Notes: generated by a model not told the origin, from the sequence alone. 12,466 nucleotides of DNA from Bacilli bacterium (GCA_900772435.1 CAAHEM010000115.1:1-12466), one strand, 5' to 3'; numbered from the stretch's first letter, positions 1 through 8,078 are shown. Made by a program: numbers and translations.

Positions 1-2
1 AA

Positions 3-11
3 TGTTATAAT
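3..11 (+). promoter_or_regulatory. Extended -10 promoter of the abi-htrA operon
   Basis: The sequence TGTTATAAT is a perfect -10 hexamer with the TGn extension. It lies 26 bases before the GTG start of the Abi-like gene. The -35 would lie outside the window. The same 9-mer recurs before the genes at 4810 and 12150. Transcription would start near base 18, leaving a leader of about 20 bases. Confidence 0.6.
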
Positions 12-37
12 TATTACATAATAGGAGAGTGAAGTAA

Positions 38-967
38 GTGGCAGCAAAAGTATTTAAAACTATAGAAGAACAAATTCAAATATTAATAAGTAAAGGTCTT
101 ACAGTTGAAGATTATGATAAAGCAAAAGAAATATTACTTAGAGAAAATTATTTCTTTTTGAATGGATATAGATCACCATTTTTAATAACGGGTACTAAAA
201 GATTTGTAGAAGGTTCTACTTTTGAGGAATTATATTCATTATTTACTTTTGATAGATATTTTAGAAATATAATTTTTAAAAATCTTTTAATAGTAGAAAA
301 TAACTATAAATCTATATTTAGTTATGTTTTAAGTAAAAAATATGGTTATAAAGAAAAAGATTATTTAAATGTTAATAATTTTAATAGAAATAAAGAAACT
401 AGTAGACAAATTAATGATTTACTTAGAAAGTTAAAAAGACAAATTAGAATTAATGGATATCAACATCAAGCTACTAGCCACTATATAAATAATTATGGTT
501 ATATACCAATGTGGGTTAGTGTTAAAGTATTAAGTTTTGGACTTATGAGCGAGCTTTTCTCTATATTAAAAGATGAAGATAGAGAAGAAATAGCTTCATA
601 TTATGGAATAGAACCTGATGCGCTTGAAGATTATTTATCAATACTTTCAAATTATAGAAATTTATGTGCTCATGAAGATATACTTTATAATCATGAAACC
701 CAAAAAGGAATTGTGGATACTAAGTATCATGAATTATTAGAAATACCACAGGTAGATGGTGAATATATATATGGGAAACATGATATATTTGCTTTAATAA
801 TTATATTAAAACAAATGTTAACACATACAGATTTTAAAATGATGATGAATGAAATAGATTATGAAATTGAATGGTTATCATCTAAATTACATTCTATAGA
901 TGTACAAAAAGTTTTATATAGAATGGGTTTTCCAGATAATTATAAACAAATATCATATATGGATTAG
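38..967 (+). CDS. Abi_2 (AbiD/AbiF-type) HEPN-fold family protein
   Basis: This 309-residue protein belongs to the Abi_2 family, which includes lactococcal abortive-infection proteins AbiD and AbiF. The fold is HEPN-like and its members are known or suspected RNA-cleaving effectors. Visible family marks are an N-terminal FLNGYRSPFL block (about residues 40-49), a central aromatic/basic helix around LFTFDRYFRNIIFKN, the PMWVSVKVLSFG block near 156, and the HEPN R-x4-H motif RNLCAHE with R207 and H212 followed by ILYN. The start is GTG at 38, chosen because AGGAGAG sits about 10 bases upstream; the GTG at 30 meets a stop at its third codon. The gene is complete and has its own promoter. It is followed after 8 bases by htrA, so the two are co-transcribed. 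No protein antitoxin is visible beside it. The family call is firm; a role in phage defence is inferred from the family. Confidence 0.85.
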   Translation: MAAKVFKTIEEQIQILISKGLTVEDYDKAKEILLRENYFFLNGYRSPFLITGTKRFVEGSTFEELYSLFTFDRYFRNIIFKNLLIVENNYKSIFSYVLSKKYGYKEKDYLNVNNFNRNKETSRQINDLLRKLKRQIRINGYQHQATSHYINNYGYIPMWVSVKVLSFGLMSELFSILKDEDREEIASYYGIEPDALEDYLSILSNYRNLCAHEDILYNHETQKGIVDTKYHELLEIPQVDGEYIYGKHDIFALIIILKQMLTHTDFKMMMNEIDYEIEWLSSKLHSIDVQKVLYRMGFPDNYKQISYMD

Positions 968-975
968 GAGGCACA

Positions 976-2061
976 ATGAAAAATAATAGTTCTTATTTAT
1001 TAAGTATGGTAGCTGCATTGTTCGTTGGTGCGTTTTGCATGTATGTTTATATACAAAAAAATCCTATTGTTCAAGAACAAGTTTCTACAGGTGACTCTAT
1101 TGTTAAAAATGTTAATGTTACTGAAAATGGAATATCTTCGGGTATAGAGAATGTATACGATTCAGTTGTAGTAGTAGAAAATTATCAAAAAACTAAGTTA
1201 GCAGGTATAGGATCTGGTTTTATATATGATGCGAAAGGTTATATATTAACTAATCATCATGTTATTGAAGATGCTAGTGAAGTTAAAGTTAAATTAATGG
1301 ATGGTGAAACCATAGTAGCAACAGTTATTGGAAGTGACGAATATGCTGATATAGCTGTCATTAAGATTGATGCTTCTCATGTTAAAAGAGTTGCTAAGAT
1401 TGGTGATAATAGTAAGATGAAAGTTGGAGATACTGTGTTTACAATTGGTTCTCCATTAAGTGTTGATTATGCTGGAACTGTAACTAGAGGAATACTAAGT
1501 GGAAAAGATAGAATGGTTGCTGTTTCTATAAGTAATTCTAGTACTAATGATTGGATTATGAATGTAATGCAAACTGATGCAGCAATAAATCCTGGAAATA
1601 GTGGAGGTCCACTTTGTAATGTTAGTGGTGAGGTAATAGGCGTTAACTCTATGAAAGTTGTTAAATCTGAAATAGAAGGTATTGGATTTGCGATACCAAT
1701 TGAAGATGCTATTGAATACGCTAACTTAATATTAAAAGGTGAAAAGATTCAAAGGGCATATTTAGGTGTGAGTATGACTGATTTTACAACATCATCTCAA
1801 TATCTAAGACAAGAAGGTATAACAATTGATGGTAGTGTAACAAGTGGTGTTATAGTAGTAGAAGCTGTTAAAGGTGGACCTTGTGCTGATTCAGGAATTA
1901 AAAAAGGTGATGTAATTACTAAATTAGGTAAATATGATATCACGAGTGTTGCAGAACTACGTTATTATTTATATAAATATAAACCAAAAGAAAAGATTGA
2001 AATTAAAGTTATGAGAGGCAAAACTGAGAAAACATTTAATGTAACTTTAGGAGCAAATTAA
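976..2061 (+). CDS. htrA: HtrA/DegP-type trypsin-like serine protease with PDZ domain
   Basis: This 361-residue protein is a surface quality-control protease of the HtrA family. Residues 7-26 form one hydrophobic signal-anchor helix, so the protease domain should lie outside the membrane. The catalytic triad is intact: H95 in TNHHV, D125 in ADIAVIKID, and S209 in GNSGGPL. Residues 155-172 and 232-242 (GIGFAIP) match the activation and substrate loops. A single PDZ domain follows from about 262 to 355. Length and order match Gram-positive HtrA proteins. A GGAGG ribosome site begins at the very end of the abi stop codon, and the start lies 8 bases after that gene, so it is the second gene of that operon. 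The last codons and the stop form part of a terminator hairpin. It is more likely a general folding-stress protease than a dedicated partner of the Abi protein, because the two act on opposite sides of the membrane. Confidence 0.95.
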   Translation: MKNNSSYLLSMVAALFVGAFCMYVYIQKNPIVQEQVSTGDSIVKNVNVTENGISSGIENVYDSVVVVENYQKTKLAGIGSGFIYDAKGYILTNHHVIEDASEVKVKLMDGETIVATVIGSDEYADIAVIKIDASHVKRVAKIGDNSKMKVGDTVFTIGSPLSVDYAGTVTRGILSGKDRMVAVSISNSSTNDWIMNVMQTDAAINPGNSGGPLCNVSGEVIGVNSMKVVKSEIEGIGFAIPIEDAIEYANLILKGEKIQRAYLGVSMTDFTTSSQYLRQEGITIDGSVTSGVIVVEAVKGGPCADSGIKKGDVITKLGKYDITSVAELRYYLYKYKPKEKIEIKVMRGKTEKTFNVTLGAN

Positions 2062-2075
2062 TTGCTCCTTTTTCT
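2049..2075 (+). terminator. Rho-independent terminator of the abi-htrA operon
   Basis: A perfect 8-bp stem AGGAGCAA / TTGCTCCT (2049-2056 and 2062-2069) with loop ATTAA is followed by TTTTTC. The hairpin begins inside the htrA coding region, and the htrA stop codon (2059-2061) lies in the loop. Confidence 0.9.
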
Positions 2076-2103
2076 TGATAAAAAGCATATAATTTTATAT
2101 AAT
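2075..2103 (+). promoter_or_regulatory. Sigma-A promoter of the P-type ATPase
   Basis: The -35 is TTGATA (2075-2080), the spacer is 17 bases, and the -10 is TATAAT (2098-2103). It lies directly after the htrA terminator and 26 bases before the ATG. This is the best -35/-10 match in the window together with the agrA promoter. Confidence 0.8.
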
Positions 2104-2129
2104 TATTTATATAATAAAGGGTTGGTATT

Positions 2130-4775
2130 ATGAAAAAAGATTTTGAATATTTAGATTCTAAAAGAGTATTAAAAGAATTAAAGTCTTCACTTAATGGTTT
2201 AAGTGAAAAAGAGGTTAGAAGTAGAATTAAAACTTATGGTTTGAATGAGCTTCCTAAAGAGAAAGAAAAAAGTGTTTTTCAAATATTTTTAAGTTCGATT
2301 AATGATCCTATTATATATGTATTAATAGTGGCATCTATTTTATCTTTTATAGTTGGTGAATTTTTAGATGGACTTGCGATAATATTTATAATTATGGTTG
2401 ATGCTGTTGTTTCTACAGTACAAGAGATAAAGGCTGAAAAGAATTCTGAAGCGCTTAAGAATTTAATTAAAGTGAAAGTTAAAGTTGTTCGTGAGAATAA
2501 ACATTATGAAATCGATTCTTCATATTTAGTTCCTGGAGATATTATTATAGTTGAACCTGGTACTAAAGTATCAAGTGATGCTAGAATTATTAATTCAAAT
2601 AATTTAACTGTTGATGAATCAGTTCTTACTGGTGAAAGTATTGGAGTTGCTAAAAGCTGTGAGCCTGCATCTCTTGGAGATGATTCTAAAAAATGTATGA
2701 TATATGCTGGTACTTCTGTTTTAACTGGTAGAGCTATTGCGGTTGTTACAGCAACTGGTATTGATACAGAAGTAGGAAAAATTGCTGAAAAGGTTACATC
2801 TACTGAAGAAAGTAAATCTCCATTAACTATTAGAATGGAAAAATTCTCTAAACAAATTACTTTAATGATTGTTGGTATTTCAATTTTAATTGGTTGTGTA
2901 TTAATTTATAAACAATATCATTTTATGGATATATTTCTTGCTGTTGTTGCTCTTGCTGTATCTGCTATGCCTGAAGGGTTGCCTCTTTCTTTAACGTTAG
3001 CACTAACTATTGGATCAAATAAAATGGCTAAAAGAAATGTTATTGTTAAAAAACTAAATTCAGTAGAGAGTTTAGGAAGCTGTACAGTAATTGCAAGTGA
3101 TAAAACTGGTACCCTTACAGTTAATGAACAAACTGCTAAAAAGATAGTAATGTCTAATGGTGAAACATTTGAAGTAGATGGAAATGGTTATAATGATGTT
3201 GGCAAAGTTATTCCAGTAGGAGACTCTAATATAGCGAATGCTAGATATATTGCTACGCTTGGAGTAGTTAATAATGAGTCAATGCTAGAAAAAGTAAAAG
3301 GTAAATGGGATAAGTTCGGAGATTCAATTGATATTGCTTTTCTTGCATTAGGAAGAAAGCTTGGAATAAAAAGTTCTGAATTTAAAAAAGTTTCCGATAT
3401 TCCATATGAGTCTGAAAAGAAATATAGTGCAGTATTCTACAAAATAGATAATGATGTATTATGTACAGCGAAAGGTTCAGTAGAAGTAATATTGGACTTT
3501 TGTAAATATTCATATGAAGACGGAGAAAAAGTAAAATTAAATAAAGAAAAAATATTAAAACAAAATGAAGAATTGGCATCTAATGGATATAGAGTAATTG
3601 CTATATGTGATGGAGATGTTCCATTAAAAGAAAAATATTCTGAAAAAGATGTTAAGAATTTAACGTTTATTGGATTAGTTGGATTTATAGATCCAGTTAG
3701 AAAAGAAGCAGTAGGTGCTATTAAAAAATGTAAAACAGCAGGTATTAAAGTATTAATGATTACTGGAGATCATGCATTAACTGCTTATGCTATTGCTAAA
3801 GATTTAAATATAGTTAGTAGTAAAGAAGAAGTTGTTACTGGAAGTGATTTAGATTTTTATTCAGATAATGATGAAAAATTTGATAGATTTGTTGAAGGTA
3901 AAAAAGTGTTTGCTAGAGTAACACCTATACAAAAATTAAAAATTGTTGAATCGTTACAACGTCAAGGCGAGTTTGTAGCTGTTACTGGTGATGGGGTTAA
4001 TGATGCTCCTGCTATAAAAGTTGCTAATATTGGTGTTGCTATGGGAAGTGGTACTGATGTAGCTAAGGAAACTGCTAAAATGATTATAATAGATGATAAT
4101 TTCTCATCAATAGTTGCAGGTATTGAAGAAGGGCGTAATGCATACTCAAACATTAGAAAAATATGTTTAATGTTACTTTCTTGTGGACTTGCTGAAGTTT
4201 TATTCTTTGTATTATCAATAGCATTTGATTTACCAATGCCTTTAGTAGCAATACAGTTATTATGGTTAAATTTAGTAACAGATGGTCTTCAAGATATGGC
4301 ACTTTCATTTGAAAGAGAAACAGATACAATAATGAAAGAAAAGCCAAGAAGTACTAAAGAAAGTTTATTTGAAAAAGAACTTGTTAAACAAATATTCTTA
4401 AGTGGTATATTTATTGGAATACTTGTGTTTGTTGTTTGGTATGTACTTATTAATAATTTACATATGGAAGTTGCTCATGCTCGTGGATATGTTTTAGCTC
4501 TTATGGTATTCATTCAAAATATGCATGTACTTAACTGTAGAAGTGAAAGTAAAAGTGTATTTGAAAATGGATTTAAACAAAATAAATTTGTATTATTCAC
4601 AATAGTTGGAACAATAATATTACAAATGATAGTTATGGAGGTTCCAGTATTATCTAGCTTCTTACAAACATATGATGTTCCAAATTTACACTTAATAATC
4701 TTATTTGTAGTTTCACTTCCAATTATATTTATAATGGAAATGTATAAGTATGCAAAAAAACATAAAAATAAGTAA
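2130..4775 (+). CDS. P2-type cation-transporting ATPase, probably Ca2+ export
   Basis: This 881-residue membrane pump uses ATP to move a cation, probably Ca2+, out of the cell. The order is N-terminal cation-ATPase domain (1-50), M1-M2 (about 55-100), actuator domain with TGES (167-170), M3-M4 (243-292), and PEGLP (281-285). The phosphorylation motif DKTGT follows (D324), then the nucleotide domain, TGDH (545-548), GDGVNDAP (620-627), and M5-M10 in the C-terminal third. The M4 PEGLP, the M5 glutamate (E689) and the M6 NLVTDG motif (N714, T717, D718) match Ca2+-pump ligands of the SERCA type. The site-I asparagine of M5 seems replaced by glycine (SCGLAEV), so one Ca2+ per cycle is possible. 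M6 continues QDMAL rather than the usual PALAL. The ribosome site is weak (AAAGGG). The pump has its own promoter and no terminator is visible after it. Ca2+ as substrate is inferred from motifs; Mn2+ or a monovalent ion is not excluded. Confidence 0.93.
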   Translation: MKKDFEYLDSKRVLKELKSSLNGLSEKEVRSRIKTYGLNELPKEKEKSVFQIFLSSINDPIIYVLIVASILSFIVGEFLDGLAIIFIIMVDAVVSTVQEIKAEKNSEALKNLIKVKVKVVRENKHYEIDSSYLVPGDIIIVEPGTKVSSDARIINSNNLTVDESVLTGESIGVAKSCEPASLGDDSKKCMIYAGTSVLTGRAIAVVTATGIDTEVGKIAEKVTSTEESKSPLTIRMEKFSKQITLMIVGISILIGCVLIYKQYHFMDIFLAVVALAVSAMPEGLPLSLTLALTIGSNKMAKRNVIVKKLNSVESLGSCTVIASDKTGTLTVNEQTAKKIVMSNGETFEVDGNGYNDVGKVIPVGDSNIANARYIATLGVVNNESMLEKVKGKWDKFGDSIDIAFLALGRKLGIKSSEFKKVSDIPYESEKKYSAVFYKIDNDVLCTAKGSVEVILDFCKYSYEDGEKVKLNKEKILKQNEELASNGYRVIAICDGDVPLKEKYSEKDVKNLTFIGLVGFIDPVRKEAVGAIKKCKTAGIKVLMITGDHALTAYAIAKDLNIVSSKEEVVTGSDLDFYSDNDEKFDRFVEGKKVFARVTPIQKLKIVESLQRQGEFVAVTGDGVNDAPAIKVANIGVAMGSGTDVAKETAKMIIIDDNFSSIVAGIEEGRNAYSNIRKICLMLLSCGLAEVLFFVLSIAFDLPMPLVAIQLLWLNLVTDGLQDMALSFERETDTIMKEKPRSTKESLFEKELVKQIFLSGIFIGILVFVVWYVLINNLHMEVAHARGYVLALMVFIQNMHVLNCRSESKSVFENGFKQNKFVLFTIVGTIILQMIVMEVPVLSSFLQTYDVPNLHLIILFVVSLPIIFIMEMYKYAKKHKNK

Positions 4776-4780
4776 ACGTG

Positions 4781-4789
4781 TGTTATAAT
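4781..4789 (+). promoter_or_regulatory. Extended -10 promoter of the GpmI-like/RDD/rpiB operon
   Basis: TGTTATAAT is an exact extended -10, ending 20 bases before the ATG at 4810. No good -35 is seen 17 bases upstream (CATAAA), which fits a TGn-dependent promoter. It starts only 6 bases after the ATPase stop, so some read-through from the ATPase is also likely. Confidence 0.55.
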
Positions 4790-4809
4790 TATTATAGGAG
4801 AAAAAAGAT

Positions 4810-6261
4810 ATGAAGAAGAATATATTACTGTTAATTAATGGTTTTGGTATAGAGCAAAGAGATTCGTATGATATATATTCAGCTGAATTAATGCCAAATA
4901 TGGATAGATTAACTAAAGAAGGATTGTTTTCTTCTTTATCAAGTAAAGATTTGGATTATAAAAGTGGATATAGAAGCTTTAGTATAGGAATCAAAGAACC
5001 ATTATCTTATAGTATTGTTGAAAATAGTTTATCAATGGGTGATTATAAAACTACTCAAATAATGAGATATTTATATTCACAATTAAATGAAGATAATGGG
5101 AAAAAATTACATATATTTTGTTATTGGGATAATAATAGAACTATTGAGCAATTGTTATACTTTATTAAAGAAATGAAATTATATATAAAATCTAAAATAT
5201 TTATTCATTTAATTATGACTCAACAATCATTAAATGATTATAAAGATATAGATAGAAATTTTACGACATTGAATTATGAACTTGGTGATAATGTTAAACT
5301 TGGAGTTGTAACTGGGGAACAACATCTAGATAATTTATTAGCATTTAAAGATTTTATAAAAACATTAGCTACTGAAGCAGGTGAAAAGTGGAAGGATTTA
5401 AATAAGAAAGTTGAAGTTTTATTTCAAACTAAAACAATACCTGCTAAAGGTAGAACATTTGCTGTAAACCCTGGCTTTGGTGTTAATGATAATGATTTTT
5501 TCTTATTCTTTAATTATTCTAATATAGATATAACTAGGTATTTTAAAGAGTTTGAGGTTCAACGTTATAGAAAAATAGATGTGTCTACTATTAAAACTTA
5601 TTCGTTATTTCCTGTTAAATGTGATGTTAGGGCAATTCCATTTATGTATAATTTTGCTGTATCATCAACTTATGCATTACAAGCTTTAGAATCTATTGGA
5701 GCTAGAGCTATAATAGTAGCGGATAAAGATAAATGTCCATATATAAATTATTATATGACAGGGCTTAGAAATACAATAAGTGATAATTTAAAATATTTAT
5801 CAGCCGATGATGGTTTTATATATGATGCTGATAAAGTTATACAAACATTAAAAGCTTATCCTCAAGAGTTAATTATTATTAATTATGAAATAGATACATG
5901 TGTTAAGATAGATGATATAGAGGAAAGACTAAGAAAGATAGATGTTGTTATAGGAAAAGTATCAGAGTATGCTTTAACGAATAATTATGGACTATTTATA
6001 TCTTCTCTTTACGGAATAGAAAGAGAGATGTATAATAATAAACATGAACTACATAAAGTTAATTTCTCTGTTAGAGTTCCAGTTGTAGCTTATGATAAAG
6101 GCCTTCCTGGTGGTAGTTATTCTTTATCTGAAGGAACAACAAATGATTTACTTAATGCGATAGTTCATAATATAAATGGTAAATATAATAATTCGGGAAT
6201 TGTGAAGAGAAAGTCTGGAGTTCTCTCATTCTTGTTTAAAAAACCAAAAGGAGATAAGTAA
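4810..6261 (+). CDS. GpmI-like alkaline-phosphatase-superfamily protein, active site degenerate
   Basis: This 483-residue protein has the layout of cofactor-independent phosphoglycerate mutase (usually about 510 residues) along its whole length. It has the N-terminal LLLINGFG and MPNMDRL blocks. A middle region matches the GpmI transferase domain, including a stretch like GpmI's cofactor loop (KLGVVTGEQHLDN). In the C-terminal part, LIIINYEID matches LIILNFANPD and LFISSLYG matches LLITADHG. However, the metal and nucleophile residues look eroded: the first aspartate is N10, the serine loop GNSEVGH is not recognisable near residues 52-60, the DH of ADHG is L400-Y401, and the histidine of DMVGH is K366. 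D362 and H415 may remain. It is probably a non-catalytic or repurposed relative rather than the glycolytic enzyme; DeoB is the other superfamily option but is shorter. The frame is fully open. Its stop overlaps the next start by one base (TAATG), and AGGAG precedes it. Confidence 0.75.
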   Translation: MKKNILLLINGFGIEQRDSYDIYSAELMPNMDRLTKEGLFSSLSSKDLDYKSGYRSFSIGIKEPLSYSIVENSLSMGDYKTTQIMRYLYSQLNEDNGKKLHIFCYWDNNRTIEQLLYFIKEMKLYIKSKIFIHLIMTQQSLNDYKDIDRNFTTLNYELGDNVKLGVVTGEQHLDNLLAFKDFIKTLATEAGEKWKDLNKKVEVLFQTKTIPAKGRTFAVNPGFGVNDNDFFLFFNYSNIDITRYFKEFEVQRYRKIDVSTIKTYSLFPVKCDVRAIPFMYNFAVSSTYALQALESIGARAIIVADKDKCPYINYYMTGLRNTISDNLKYLSADDGFIYDADKVIQTLKAYPQELIIINYEIDTCVKIDDIEERLRKIDVVIGKVSEYALTNNYGLFISSLYGIEREMYNNKHELHKVNFSVRVPVVAYDKGLPGGSYSLSEGTTNDLLNAIVHNINGKYNNSGIVKRKSGVLSFLFKKPKGDK

Positions 6262-6938
6262 TGAAAAAACCAACTTTAAGAAGAATAGGTGCTTATATTG
6301 TTGATATAATAGTAATAACAATGATAAGCTCAATGTTTGTGAGAATAGAATTTCTAAATCCAAAGTATGATGAATATGAAAAAGCGTACAATGAATACAT
6401 TGATTTTACTTCAGAAGTAATTAATAATCCTGAAAAAGTAAATGATAGTAATTTAAATGATATAACTTATAATTTGTCTAAAACAGGTCTTGCAACTAGT
6501 ATAATTACATTAGTTGTTACTACATTATATTTTGTAGGATTTCAATATATAAATAGAGGTCAAACTTTAGGTAAGAAACTATTTAAAATACAAGTAGTTG
6601 ATTCCGAAAATAAAAAACTTAAATTTTATCAGGTATTAATAAGGGCTTTATTAATAGATAAAATTGCTACTAATGCTATATCAGCTGTATTAATTAGTAC
6701 TCTTTCAAAAAATGCTTATTTAACTGGTTCTCAATATGTTGAATTGGTTGATATGGCTATAATGGCTGCTTCATTTATTTTAATTATGTTTAGAGAAGAT
6801 GGTAAAGGCCTTCATGATATGATTGCAGGTACAAAAGTTGTATTTGAATCTGAGGTAAATGAAGAAGAGTCAAAAGTAAAAGAAGCTAAGATTGTTAAAA
6901 CTAGTAAAAAATCTAAAAATAAAAAAGAGGATGAGTAA
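6261..6938 (+). CDS. RDD family integral membrane protein
   Basis: This 225-residue membrane protein belongs to the RDD family. The first helix (about 8-27) carries the family arginine and aspartate (R8 and D15 in RRIGAYIVDIIV). A non-membrane insert (28-77) follows, then a second helix (78-96) and the conserved loop RGQTLGKKLFKIQVVD (99-114). Next come one or two helices around 120-145, a last helix (160-177), and the family end FREDGKGLHDMIAGT (177-191). The tail from 195 is highly charged and lysine-rich, so it is probably cytoplasmic. The function of most RDD proteins is unknown; transport or envelope roles have been proposed for some. It is translationally coupled to both neighbours by single-base stop/start overlaps, so it is made together with the GpmI-like protein and RpiB. 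Confidence 0.88.
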   Translation: MKKPTLRRIGAYIVDIIVITMISSMFVRIEFLNPKYDEYEKAYNEYIDFTSEVINNPEKVNDSNLNDITYNLSKTGLATSIITLVVTTLYFVGFQYINRGQTLGKKLFKIQVVDSENKKLKFYQVLIRALLIDKIATNAISAVLISTLSKNAYLTGSQYVELVDMAIMAASFILIMFREDGKGLHDMIAGTKVVFESEVNEEESKVKEAKIVKTSKKSKNKKEDE

Positions 6939-7372
6939 TGAAAATAGGTATAGCTAATGATCATCATGGTGTAGTTTTAAAAAATAAAATAATAAAATAT
7001 CTACACGAAAAGAATATTGAATGTGTAAATTTTGGCACTAATGATAATGAAAGCGTTGATTATGTTGAATATGCTGTAAAGTTGTGTACAGCAGTAAATG
7101 AAAAACAAGTTGATTTAGGTATATTAATTTGTGGAACTGGTATTGGAATGAGTATTGCTGCTAATAAAGTAAAAGGTATTAGATGTGGAAAGGTTACAAC
7201 TCCTCGTGAAGCAGAACTTACTAAAGAACATAATATGGCTAATGTAATTGCGTTATCTGAATATACTGAAAATGTTGAAGAGATAGTTGATGCATTTATT
7301 AATACAAAAAATTCTACTGAAGAAAGACACATTAGAAGAATTGAAGAAATAACTCAATTAGAAAACAAATAA
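6938..7372 (+). CDS. rpiB: Ribose-5-phosphate isomerase B (RpiB/LacAB family)
   Basis: This 144-residue cytosolic enzyme should interconvert ribose 5-phosphate and ribulose 5-phosphate in the pentose phosphate pathway. It shows the family marks in order: the N-terminal IANDHHG with D8 and H9, SVDYVEYA (39-46), ICGTGIGMSIAANK (64-77) with catalytic C65, and EHNMANVIAL (97-106) with H98 and N99. The segment after IRCGKV reads TTPREA where most RpiB proteins have a CHD-containing loop, a small divergence at the substrate-binding region. The family also includes LacA and LacB subunits of galactose-6-phosphate isomerase and related sugar-phosphate isomerases. RpiB is preferred because it is a single gene without lactose-pathway neighbours. 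It is the last gene of the three-gene operon, starting one base before the RDD stop ends, and is followed by a terminator. Confidence 0.92.
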   Translation: MKIGIANDHHGVVLKNKIIKYLHEKNIECVNFGTNDNESVDYVEYAVKLCTAVNEKQVDLGILICGTGIGMSIAANKVKGIRCGKVTTPREAELTKEHNMANVIALSEYTENVEEIVDAFINTKNSTEERHIRRIEEITQLENK

Positions 7373-7396
7373 GCGTTGTTGTTAGCAATGCTTTTT
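7371..7396 (+). terminator. Terminator after rpiB
   Basis: An 8-bp stem AAGCGTTG / CAATGCTT (7371-7378 and 7386-7393, one G-U pair) with loop TTGTTAG is followed by TTT. The stem begins inside the rpiB stop codon. Confidence 0.7.
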
Positions 7397-7445
7397 ATGT
7401 ATAAAATTTTTAAAAATGTTCACTCTATTATTAGGAGAGTGAAAT

Positions 7446-8078
7446 ATGAATAAGTATTCTAAGATTTTATTACCAACATTTTATATTGGTATTATAGCAG
7501 TAATGGTTTTATGTGCAACGCTTGTTGTATCTGGAGTAAAGACTTACTTAACAAATAGAGAGGAAATGAAATTTACTATTGATAATGTTTTTGATGAGGA
7601 TACTACACCTGTTGTTAAGACTGATACAAATACAATAGTAAAGCCATACATTGCTGAATCAGTAAAAGTTGGTAGATATTTTTATGATTTTGAATCTGAT
7701 GAAAAGAAACAAGAAAATTCTTTAATACTATATGAAGATACTTATATGCAAAATAATGGTGTTGATTATGTAGATAGTAAAAACTTTGATGTTGTAGCTA
7801 TTTTGGATGGAGAAGTTATTTCAATAGAAGATAGCGAAGTATATGGAAAAGTTGTAACTATAAAACATAATGACAACTTAAAATCTGTTTATAGTAATGT
7901 AGATGGAGTTTTAGTTTCTGTTGGTTATAAAGTACATCAAGGTGAGATATTTGCAATGAGTGCTAAACCGAAACTAAAATCAGATTATGAATCAATGTTA
8001 CACTTTGAAGTATTTTATAAAGAAAGTGCAATAGACCCTGAAAATATGTATACTTTATCAGTAAGTGATTTTCAATAG
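7446..8078 (+). CDS. spoIIQ: SpoIIQ-like membrane protein with degenerate LytM (M23) domain
   Basis: This 210-residue protein has one N-terminal transmembrane helix (about 8-31) and a C-terminal LytM/M23-like domain (about 95-200) outside the membrane. The stretch VGRYFYDFESDEKKQENSL, then YEDTYMQNNGVDY, closely follows the pattern of SpoIIQ, the forespore membrane protein that binds SpoIIIAH across the engulfment septum. Comparison with LytM shows lost active-site residues: the HxxxD histidine is N103 (D107 kept), the YxH histidine is N151, and the first histidine of HxH is M184 (H186 kept). It therefore should not cleave peptidoglycan and is likely a scaffold, as proposed for degenerate SpoIIQ in Bacillus. 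It is monocistronic, flanked by terminators, with AGGAGAG 8 bases before the ATG. A general cell-wall M23-like scaffold is the alternative if the host does not sporulate. Confidence 0.72.
   Translation: MNKYSKILLPTFYIGIIAVMVLCATLVVSGVKTYLTNREEMKFTIDNVFDEDTTPVVKTDTNTIVKPYIAESVKVGRYFYDFESDEKKQENSLILYEDTYMQNNGVDYVDSKNFDVVAILDGEVISIEDSEVYGKVVTIKHNDNLKSVYSNVDGVLVSVGYKVHQGEIFAMSAKPKLKSDYESMLHFEVFYKESAIDPENMYTLSVSDFQ

Noticed and set aside
3382..4347. Several - strand open frames inside the ATPase gene
   Set aside because: They mirror the codon pattern of the strongly conserved ATPase on the other strand and show no protein family features or ribosome sites.
7060..7332. A 90-codon - strand frame inside rpiB
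   Set aside because: It is antisense to a complete, motif-bearing RpiB and resembles no known protein.
7397..7427. A sigma-F-like promoter (GTATA, 14 bases, GTTCACTCTA) before the SpoIIQ-like gene
   Set aside because: Attractive for SpoIIQ, but the match is partial and the transcript would begin on the ribosome site itself, so I do not list it as a promoter.
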